Positions 1 to 5,307 of a stretch of 10,259 bases of DNA are shown piece after piece; the first letter of the stretch is position 1; each line of letters opens with the position of its first letter. The stretch is from Prevotella sp. UBA3757. Its GTDB lineage: Bacteria; Bacteroidota; Bacteroidia; Bacteroidales; Bacteroidaceae. Below the pieces are notes generated by a model that searched no databases, had not been told where the DNA came from, and saw only the letters and a program-made list of their open reading frames with translations. Both the position numbers and the translations under genes were made by a program. The stretch lies in contig DFGF01000120.1 of NCBI GenBank assembly GCA_002371715.1, forward strand, positions 1-10,259. Reading direction: 5' to 3'.

Positions 1-1217
1 GCCCAGGCGGCTACCAAGTCCGGGCTGGCATTGGTCTGGATGAGTCCAACCTGCTTGCTGCCGGCATCTACGAGTTTATAGTTGAAGTCCTTGCCTTTCC
101 CGCCGAAGGCAGTACCCTTGAACTGACCTTTTACGGCCTTGCCGACCATCTTTCCATGACGGTTCTTGACTACGCCATTCTGCACTGACCCGTATTTGAC
201 GCCCCAACGGTCGTAGAGTACGCCACCCGAGAAGGTGCCAAGTCGGTTGTAGTCACGGTCAAGCAGGTGGTTGTTCTCAGGATTCCAGCCACACACCCTC
301 ACGTTGTCAAGCATCACCCAGTGGCAGCCGCGATTCAGGTTGTTCGTTTGGTTGTAGATATAGTAGTCGCGTTCGTCCATGCGGGCACTCATGCCGTTCT
401 TTTCCACATTCTCCCTGACGGCCATGCGGGTCACACGTGCGCTGAATTCAGCAAACTCCTGATGGTTGGCCAACTCGACTTCGGTGTCCTTGACAGCCTG
501 TTCGCGCTTGGCGGCCAGGGCCAGCAGTTCCTCGTTCGAATACTGAAGTCCGAACAGCAGGAAGGCGTAGGCGCGCTGGTCTATCGGGCCGGCCTGGGCA
601 TAGAGGTCGGTGCCGAACATGCAACGCCCGTCCTTGGTGACCTGTGCAATATCCTTACCGCCCACGATGATATGGATGGCGCTCTCAGTTTCCTGAAGGT
701 TCAGGATTTCAGCGTTAGCGGTCACAATACGGTTCTTCTGGACAGCGCCCTTCAGGTTGCCGTCTTTGTCGAACACCTTGCCTGCTTGGTCTATCGTAAA
801 GATGTAGTCGCCGGCAACCATTTTCCGCTCGTTGGGATACCATTTGCCAAAAATCTTCGATTGCCCGTAGTGGCGGGTTCCAAAGCCGGATGACTGCCAG
901 ATCCAGTAACTGCCGTCACTCCGCTGTTCAAAGTCGCCCAGGTTTGCATCGTCATGCTGCGTCTGCAGCTGGTTGATGTAGTTCTGCGTGGCCTGGTCGG
1001 TCTGGCCGGGCTGTCCCTGTGCTTGCTGCACCTGTCCGTTGGCGGCACCCTGTGCCTGCTGCTTGGCGCTGCTCTTGGCGTCGTCCACTTTCTCCTTGAC
1101 GGCCTGTTTGGCCTTCTTCAGCAGTCCGCCGAACTGGGCCTGGGCGGGTGTCTGCATGCCAAAGGCGATGGCCACTGCGGCCAGCGTCTTCACGATTGTC
1201 TGTCGTTGTCTCATCAT
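1..1217 (-). CDS. Secreted protein of unknown function, N-terminal 405 residues (runs off the left edge)
   Basis: A continuous open frame runs from ATG ATG at 1217 to the window edge without a stop, so the 3' end is missing. The product begins with a signal peptide: basic MMRQRQ, a hydrophobic stretch around residues 11-21, and a likely signal peptidase I site AQA|QF after residue 27. An amphipathic Lys/Ala-rich helix (about 31-50) and a Gln-rich linker (about 50-80) follow. The remainder is mixed, with W/Y/G-rich segments such as GSYWIWQSSGFG. Near the visible end (about 325-385) are Gly-Val repeats of the form LxDxxYNRLGTFSGGVLYDRWG, like short beta-hairpin repeat modules. I recognise no enzyme motif. 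The periplasm or cell surface is the likely location. A folded repeat protein of the Bacteroidales envelope is an inference only. No clear TAnnTTTG box lies directly upstream, so it may be read from the small genes upstream or from an unseen promoter. Confidence 0.85.
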   Translation of the reverse strand, partial: MMRQRQTIVKTLAAVAIAFGMQTPAQAQFGGLLKKAKQAVKEKVDDAKSSAKQQAQGAANGQVQQAQGQPGQTDQATQNYINQLQTQHDDANLGDFEQRSDGSYWIWQSSGFGTRHYGQSKIFGKWYPNERKMVAGDYIFTIDQAGKVFDKDGNLKGAVQKNRIVTANAEILNLQETESAIHIIVGGKDIAQVTKDGRCMFGTDLYAQAGPIDQRAYAFLLFGLQYSNEELLALAAKREQAVKDTEVELANHQEFAEFSARVTRMAVRENVEKNGMSARMDERDYYIYNQTNNLNRGCHWVMLDNVRVCGWNPENNHLLDRDYNRLGTFSGGVLYDRWGVKYGSVQNGVVKNRHGKMVGKAVKGQFKGTAFGGKGKDFNYKLVDAGSKQVGLIQTNASPDLVAAW

Positions 1218-1289
1218 TGCTTTTGTCTTTTTTAATTGTTCTTTATAATGTTACCTATCACGTATTCTGTCACTTTGGGGAAAACGGAA

Positions 1290-1322
1290 CCGCCGCAACC
1301 TCCTTGTCGGAAGTTGCGGCGG
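1290..1322 (-). terminator. Strong GC-rich hairpin after the toxin-antitoxin-like genes; possible terminator or attenuator
   Basis: The arms CCGCCGCAAC (1290-1299) and GTTGCGGCGG (1313-1322) are exact inverse complements. On the minus strand the stem extends through a T-G wobble and TCC/GGA to about 14 pairs, around a 5-base loop. It lies between the 60-residue gene (stop at 1352) and the secreted-protein gene (start at 1217). On the minus strand it is followed only by TTCCGTTTT, a poor U-tract, so it could be a weak terminator or a 5'-leader structure of the gene at 1217. The plus strand has no T-tract after it. Confidence 0.5.
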
Positions 1323-1351
1323 AAAAATCTTCGTAGTGTTCTTGTGTACTG

Positions 1352-1534
1352 TTATCGGAATGCCTTATGCTGGGCAATTACCTCGCTGGCAGGAATACGC
1401 ACGATGTTGTTGTCGTTGTCGCACACTACGATACTCTCGCCATGCAAGGCTTTTTCCTGCAGCATCTTCTTTTCGGCCAAAAGCAGGCCTCTTCTCAGTT
1501 TTTCAGAGAAATCTTGTACTTCTTTATTTGACAT
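1352..1534 (-). CDS. Small antitoxin-like protein paired with the zeta-toxin fragment (60 aa)
   Basis: The start is ATG at 1534; an in-frame TTG two codons earlier (1540) is also possible. The start lies inside the 3' end of the zeta-toxin fragment, which stops at 1524, so the two overlap by 11 bases and translation is probably coupled. The protein is a charged N-terminal helix (SNKEVQDFSEKLRRGLLLAEK) followed by a short segment, IVVCDNDNNIVRIPASEVIA, that reads as a beta-hairpin. As I recall them, small proteins encoded next to zeta-type kinases in Bacteroidetes share this plan: a helix ending in a Leu/Lys pattern, then VVxxDGKVVxVPAxE. I therefore infer an antitoxin or immunity partner, with no direct proof of function. 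It is followed by the hairpin at 1290-1322. Confidence 0.6.
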   Translation of the reverse strand: MSNKEVQDFSEKLRRGLLLAEKKMLQEKALHGESIVVCDNDNNIVRIPASEVIAQHKAFR

Positions 1535-1742
1535 ATGCAAGCATTTCTTCTATGCGCTGGAGCATCAGCCGGTCCGCCTCGATAGCTACGCTTTCAGGAT
1601 TGAACGGTGACAGACCACGGGCTATCTCATCGGCATTCACGAACTCTCGGCAGTCAAGCACTTCTGGCAGCACCGTAAACGATGCTGTCGTCTTGCCAGC
1701 TCCATTGCAGCCACTGATAATATATAGGTCCTTATCCTTCAC
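1524..1742 (-). pseudogene. N-terminal remnant of a zeta-type toxin kinase (72 aa from GTG)
   Basis: The frame encodes DLYIISGCNGAGKTTASF, a Walker A P-loop (GxxGxGKT, residues 11-18 from this start). It continues with FVNADEIARGLSPFNPE, the conserved segment after the P-loop in zeta/PezT-like kinases, which phosphorylate UDP-N-acetylglucosamine. It then stops after RLMLQRIEEMLAYVK. Family members have roughly 200 or more residues; the later substrate-binding and catalytic segments (for example the FAFETTLS-like region) are absent, and I see no continuation in another frame downstream. It is therefore most likely a deletion remnant, though a natural mini-protein cannot be excluded. The open frame extends upstream to ATG 1772 and GTG 1820, but a perfect Bacteroidetes promoter sits at 1748-1779. 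GTG 1742 also places the P-loop about 10 residues in, as in full-length homologues. Confidence 0.65.
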
Positions 1743-1747
1743 AGCTG

Positions 1748-1779
1748 CAAAGTTACGACTATTATCCGACATCTCCAAA
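1748..1779 (-). promoter_or_regulatory. Bacteroidetes promoter TTTG-N20-TAACTTTG for the zeta fragment
   Basis: On the minus strand the -33 element TTTG (plus 1776-1779) is separated by exactly 20 bases from the -7 element TAACTTTG (plus 1748-1755). This fits the consensus TTG-N19-21-TAnnTTTG. The expected transcription start, about 4-7 bases downstream (1741-1744), falls on GTG 1742, which predicts a leaderless transcript. Confidence 0.7.
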
Positions 1780-1839
1780 CATTTCGAAGTTTTTCCGTTT
1801 CCCAATATGTCAAAGAGCACTTTCGTGTATCTCTTGTCC

Positions 1840-2016
1840 TTACTCCGTGCGTGATTCCTTCTTCTGGTCTTCTTTCAGCTCCCTGAACTTCTCTTCGACC
1901 ATTTTGCTGAGTTTCTTCTCTACGTTATGGCCTACGATGTCCTCCATCTTGAGCAGTCGCTCCAGATAGTCCTCGGCATATTTCACGGCCGCGTCTTGAT
2001 ATTTCGTCTTTGCCAT
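1840..2016 (-). CDS. Small charged helical protein of unknown function (58 aa)
   Basis: ATG at 2016 opens a 58-codon frame ending in TAA at 1840-1842. The product begins MAKTKYQDAAVKYAEDYLER and continues as an almost uninterrupted run of Lys, Glu, Leu and Arg, predicted to be one or two amphipathic helices with an EEKFRELKEDQKKE tail. It has no signal peptide, cysteine or recognisable domain. A Bacteroidetes -7 box (TAACTTTG, 2041-2048) lies 24 bases upstream of the start, with no convincing -33 TTG. It is the first of three small same-strand genes and precedes the zeta fragment, so it could be a third component of that locus or an independent small regulator. I do not recognise the family. 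The upstream promoter box and lack of internal stops argue for a real gene. Confidence 0.55.
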   Translation of the reverse strand: MAKTKYQDAAVKYAEDYLERLLKMEDIVGHNVEKKLSKMVEEKFRELKEDQKKESRTE

Positions 2017-2040
2017 TTAATGGGTAAGTTTTTCTGTTGG

Positions 2041-2048
2041 CAAAGTTA
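2041..2048 (-). promoter_or_regulatory. -7 promoter box TAACTTTG upstream of the 58-aa gene
   Basis: The minus-strand sequence TAACTTTGCC matches TAnnTTTG and lies 24 bases before ATG 2016. There is no TTG at the usual 19-21 base distance, so transcription may depend on an activator. Two direct repeats lie just upstream, at 2071-2103. Confidence 0.5.
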
Positions 2049-2070
2049 CGACAAATGGGACGAAACGTTG

Positions 2071-2103
2071 TTATCATTTCGTCAAGTAATCTTATCATTT
2101 CGT
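2071..2103. repeat. Two direct repeats TTATCATTTCGT with 21-bp period
   Basis: Exact 12-mers occur at 2071-2082 and 2092-2103, about two helical turns apart. They lie between the stop of the TPR-AraC gene (2109) and the -7 box at 2041-2048. Relative to the start site predicted from that box they centre near -40 and -61, a usual position for an activator. They could be an operator for an AraC-type protein; which one is unknown. Confidence 0.5.
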
Positions 2104-2108
2104 TTAAT

Positions 2109-3641
2109 CTACCCCTTCCTGTCGAGATATTGCGTGGGTGTCAGGCCAAAAGTCTTCTTGAAAGCACGGGTAAAGTTGGGCGTGTCGTTATAGGCGCAGA
2201 GTGTTGCAATTTCCGAGATGTTCAGCTCGGGATGGTTGTCCAGCAGGTGGCGGGCGCGCTTCATGCGGATGTTCTGGATAAAAGCCTGTGGCGTTTCGTC
2301 GGTCAGTGCCGTCAGCCGCTGACGGAACTGGAAGAGGCTCATGCCCAGGCACTCGGCCACGTGGCTGGCATCAATCTGTCCGGAGAGTATCAGCTCGTTG
2401 ATGGTATTGATGGCTTTTTCAATGAAGTCGCGGTCGGTGGCATTCAGTTCGTCTTTGTCGTCATGGTTGTTGGTGTTCAGTGCGTTGCCGTAGTGCTCGT
2501 TCAGCATGTCATACTTCTCACGCAGTTCCTGGATATGCTCCTTGAGCTGGGCGTTGATTTGGGCTTGGCGTTGCTGGCGGCGGCGCATCAGCAGCCACAC
2601 GGCTACGGCCACAACGGCCAGAATGACGGCAACGACGATGGCCCATAGCTTGGCATGGCGCTGGGCATGATTCTCAAGTTGCAGCCAGTCGTTGCCAAAC
2701 TCGGCATTGTATCGGGCCAGAGTCTCGGCCGACGTTTTGCTGTAGATGGAGTCTTTCAGGTCGTTGAAGCGGTCCAGCTCCTGCTTGGCTGCTTCGGGGT
2801 CGCTCCGCCAGAGAGCTTCGTAGAGTCCCCTACGCGCGTGTACCTCATTATATATGTCGCCCATTTCCGAAAGGATGCCAGCAGCCTCGCGGTAGTAGGG
2901 GAGGGCTTCGGCCTCCCGTTGCTGCGAGAGCAGGGCCATGCCCATCTTGTTGCAGGCTATGGCCAGCGAGTGGCGGTCGTCGGCCTTGCGCAGGGCGGGT
3001 ATCACCTCGGCCAGTACCTTTTCGGCCTGCCGGTAGTCGTGCAGTCCGATGAGGATGGAGGCCTTCTGGGCCAGTCGTACCGTGGCGCGCGGCTCGTTAC
3101 CCGTCTGCTTGTCAATCTCGTAGGCCCGCTCGATGTAGGGCAGCGCTTTCTGGTCGTCGCCCAGGGCGTGGTACACCTCTGAGGCCATGGCCTGCAGGAT
3201 GGCCATCCGGCTGGGGTTGTTGGCTTGCCGGGCCTTCTCGATGCCCTTCAGCACATACTGCTCGGCCTCCTTGGGCTGGTTGGCGCCCATATAGATGGCA
3301 GCCAGCGTGTTCAGGCTCGACGACATGATGTCGGGGTCGCCCGTCTTCTCGTCCAGTGCATAGCAGTCCTTGGCATAGCGGGCGGCCTCCTGGTAGTCAG
3401 ACAGCCGGATGTTGATGATGGCCAGCAGGTTCAGACAGTCGGCCTCGCCCTCCGTGCCCTTCGTCAGTGGCAGGGCCTCGCGAGCCGTGGCCAAGGCCTC
3501 TTTATATTGTTGGGCGGCATACAGGCTGTCGGCCTGTCCTAATAATTGCGCTCCCCTTGTGGACTTTGCCATGAGCAAACCCGTTGTCATCAGCATGACC
3601 CAGAGGAGGATGTATCGTAAGTTGTGTCTGTTTTGTAGCAT
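2109..3641 (-). CDS. Membrane-tethered TPR sensor / AraC-family transcription regulator (510 aa)
   Basis: The N-terminus (residues 8-25, LRYILLWVMLMTTGLLMA) is a signal peptide or anchor. Residues about 31-300 are tetratricopeptide-type helical repeats, for example ADSLYAAQQYKEALATAREA and AIACNKMGMALLSQQREAEA. A single membrane helix (about 332-352, ending LLMRRRQQR) places the TPR part in the periplasm. A coiled-coil linker (about 356-385) leads to a cytoplasmic AraC helix-turn-helix domain (about 402-507). That domain has the conserved second-helix pattern ISEIATLCAYNDTPNFTRAFKKTFGLTPTQY. Proteins of this plan occur in Bacteroidetes as one-component membrane regulators; no kinase or receiver domain is present. 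The gene diverges from the symporter gene with 113 bp between starts, so control of the symporter is plausible but inferred. The start is ATG 3641, 19 bases after a TAnnTTTG box. Confidence 0.9.
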   Translation of the reverse strand: MLQNRHNLRYILLWVMLMTTGLLMAKSTRGAQLLGQADSLYAAQQYKEALATAREALPLTKGTEGEADCLNLLAIINIRLSDYQEAARYAKDCYALDEKTGDPDIMSSSLNTLAAIYMGANQPKEAEQYVLKGIEKARQANNPSRMAILQAMASEVYHALGDDQKALPYIERAYEIDKQTGNEPRATVRLAQKASILIGLHDYRQAEKVLAEVIPALRKADDRHSLAIACNKMGMALLSQQREAEALPYYREAAGILSEMGDIYNEVHARRGLYEALWRSDPEAAKQELDRFNDLKDSIYSKTSAETLARYNAEFGNDWLQLENHAQRHAKLWAIVVAVILAVVAVAVWLLMRRRQQRQAQINAQLKEHIQELREKYDMLNEHYGNALNTNNHDDKDELNATDRDFIEKAINTINELILSGQIDASHVAECLGMSLFQFRQRLTALTDETPQAFIQNIRMKRARHLLDNHPELNISEIATLCAYNDTPNFTRAFKKTFGLTPTQYLDRKG

Positions 3642-3660
3642 AAATTTCGTAATATGGGTG

Positions 3661-3668
3661 CAAAAATA
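3661..3668 (-). promoter_or_regulatory. -7 promoter box TATTTTTG for the TPR-AraC gene
   Basis: The minus-strand sequence TATTTTTGCA matches TAnnTTTG and predicts a start site near 3656, giving a leader of about 15 bases. No TTG lies at the usual -33 spacing. Confidence 0.55.
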
Positions 3669-3742
3669 CGAAAATAAACTGAAAGAAAGAAGCCGGGCAG
3701 CAGTTTTTTCGCTTTTATCACTTCACTTTACCCTTTAATTCG

Positions 3743-3750
3743 TACCTTTG
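3743..3750 (+). promoter_or_regulatory. -7 promoter box TACCTTTG directly before the symporter ATG
   Basis: TACCTTTGCACC ends immediately before ATG 3755. With the -7 box at 3743-3750, transcription should begin at or within a base or two of the ATG, so the mRNA is probably leaderless. No TTG is seen 19-21 bases upstream, which suggests dependence on an activator. Confidence 0.6.
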
Positions 3751-3754
3751 CACC

Positions 3755-5218
3755 ATGATTCTGACTGTAGTCCTTCTGTACTTTGCGCTGCTCTTTGCCG
3801 TCAGCAGGCTGACGAGCCGGCGCGCCAGCAACGATACGTTTTTCCGTGCCGACCGCCGTTCGCCGTGGCTCATGGTGGCCTTTGGCATGGTGGGGGCCTC
3901 GATATCCGGCGTGACGTTCGTCTCGGTACCGGGCATGGTGATGCACTCGCAGATGACGTATCTGCAGACCTGTATGGGCTTCATTGCCGGCTATGTGGTG
4001 GTGGCCTTTGTGCTGCTGCCGCTCTACTACCGGCTGAGTCTGACCAGCATCTATGCCTATCTGGGACAGCGCCTGGGGCCGCGGTCGCACCAGACGGGGT
4101 CTTGGTTTTTCCTGTTGTCGAAGATGGCGGGGGCAGCCGTCAAGTTCTATGTTGTCTGCATCATCCTGCAGCGCTTTGCCTTCGAGCCGCTCGGCGTACC
4201 TTTCGTCGTGACGGCTGTGGGACTGGTGGCTCTCATCTGGCTCTATACGCGGCGTGGCGGCATCAAGACGCTGGTGTGGACTGACACGCTGCAGACGCTC
4301 TGTCTCTATGTTGCCCTGCTTATTATTATATATAAGGTAATAGGCGACTTGGGCTTGTCGCCGTCAGAGGCCATCCGGGCCGTGGCTGACAGTGAACTGT
4401 CGCGTGTCTTCGTGATGGATGACTGGGTGTCTAAGCAGCATTTCGTCAAGCAATTCGTGAGCGGCATCTTTATCGTCATCGTCATGACGGGACTCGACCA
4501 GGACATGATGCAGAAGAACCTGACCTGCCGGACGCTGCGGGCTGCCCAGAAGGATATGTGTACGTATGGTGTGCTGTTCCTGCCTGTCAATGCGCTGTTT
4601 CTGGCGCTTGGCGTGTTGTTGACCATGTGGTATCAGCAGCAAGGCATAGCCGTCCCTGCCATGGGCGACACCCTCCTGCCGCAGTACATTACGTCAGCAG
4701 CCCATTCGGTACAAAGTGCAGCGGTAGCAAATTCTTCATTCTTCATTCTTCATTCTTCATTTATAGAAGTGTTCTTCGTTCTTGGCATCGTGGCGGCATC
4801 GTTCTCCAGTGCTGATTCGGCGTTGACCTCGCTGACCACCATTTATTGTGTGGACATCAGGCAGCGCAATGACGACGAACGGTTGCGCAAACGGACGCAT
4901 CTGGTCATGTGTGCCGTCTTCGTGCTGTTTATCCTTCTGTTCAGGGTGCTCAACTCCACCAGTTTGATTGATGCCATTTACGTGATTGTCAGCTACACTT
5001 ATGGGCCGTTGCTGGGCTTGTTTGCTTTCGGACTGCTGACCAGGCGGACGGTCAACGACCGCTGGGTGCCGTTCATCGCCATTGCTTCGCCCTTGTTGTG
5101 CTTTGCCATCGACTATGGGGTGGGGCAGCTTACTGGCTACCGCTTCGGCTACGAATTGCTGATGCTCAACGGCCTCCTGACGTTCATAGGACTATGGTCA
5201 ACAGGCAGGCATATATGA
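3755..5218 (+). CDS. Sodium:solute symporter (SSS/SLC5 family), 487 aa
   Basis: This is a polytopic membrane protein with about 12-13 hydrophobic segments. Hallmarks of Bacteroidetes SSS transporters are visible: SPWLMVAFGMVGASISGVTFVSVPG (about 36-60), LLPLYYRLSLTSIYAYLGQR (about 88-106), WLYTRRGGIKTLVWTDTLQT (about 162-181) and ASFSSADSALTSLTT (about 348-362), the region holding sodium-site Ser/Ala residues in the family. It would import a small solute with Na+ across the inner membrane; the substrate cannot be read from sequence. Length is normal for the family. Residues about 312-336 (ITSAAHSVQ...NSSFFILHSSFI) have no counterpart in family members I recall and are partly encoded by a heptamer tract. 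ATG 3755 fits the usual N-terminus (ILTVVLLYF). Divergent from the TPR-AraC gene and convergent with the hybrid kinase gene. Confidence 0.92.
   Translation: MILTVVLLYFALLFAVSRLTSRRASNDTFFRADRRSPWLMVAFGMVGASISGVTFVSVPGMVMHSQMTYLQTCMGFIAGYVVVAFVLLPLYYRLSLTSIYAYLGQRLGPRSHQTGSWFFLLSKMAGAAVKFYVVCIILQRFAFEPLGVPFVVTAVGLVALIWLYTRRGGIKTLVWTDTLQTLCLYVALLIIIYKVIGDLGLSPSEAIRAVADSELSRVFVMDDWVSKQHFVKQFVSGIFIVIVMTGLDQDMMQKNLTCRTLRAAQKDMCTYGVLFLPVNALFLALGVLLTMWYQQQGIAVPAMGDTLLPQYITSAAHSVQSAAVANSSFFILHSSFIEVFFVLGIVAASFSSADSALTSLTTIYCVDIRQRNDDERLRKRTHLVMCAVFVLFILLFRVLNSTSLIDAIYVIVSYTYGPLLGLFAFGLLTRRTVNDRWVPFIAIASPLLCFAIDYGVGQLTGYRFGYELLMLNGLLTFIGLWSTGRHI
4731..4761 (+). repeat. Heptamer tandem repeat ATTCTTC x4 inside the symporter gene
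   Basis: Four perfect copies of ATTCTTC occupy 4731-4758, followed by a partial copy ATT. Because 7 is not a multiple of 3, any change of one copy shifts the frame. Removing one copy gives TAG right after the tract. Adding one copy switches into a frame that ends with TGA at about 4813-4815 in present numbering. Confidence 0.9.
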
Positions 5219-5244
5219 CTGCTTGCCGTCCCCTATCATATCAT

Positions 5245-5307
5245 ACCTCTCAATTCTCAGTTCTCACCTCTCAATTCTCACCTCTCAGTTCTCACCTCTC
5301 AGTTCCG
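5245..5307. repeat. 14-bp tandem repeats ACCTCTCARTTCTC between the convergent genes
   Basis: Copies begin at 5245, 5266, 5280 and 5294 (the last degenerate at its end), with a 7-bp half unit AGTTCTC at 5259-5265. The underlying unit is a heptamer. The tract fills the 66-bp gap between the symporter stop and the hybrid-kinase stop. It also supplies that kinase's last codons (ELRGEN and the TGA). No standard hairpin terminator is seen for either gene here. Confidence 0.85.

Noticed and set aside
267..893. Long plus-strand open frame opposite the secreted-protein gene
   Set aside because: Antisense to a longer frame with a signal peptide and coherent composition; its own product is valine/histidine-rich with no domain.
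1742..1820. N-terminal extension of the zeta fragment from GTG 1820
   Set aside because: A perfect promoter lies inside it, and the extension has no counterpart in the kinase family as I recall it.
2037..3182. Plus-strand open frames of 203 and 175 codons opposite the TPR-AraC gene
   Set aside because: The opposite strand encodes recognisable TPR and AraC domains throughout; these frames are GC-driven shadows.
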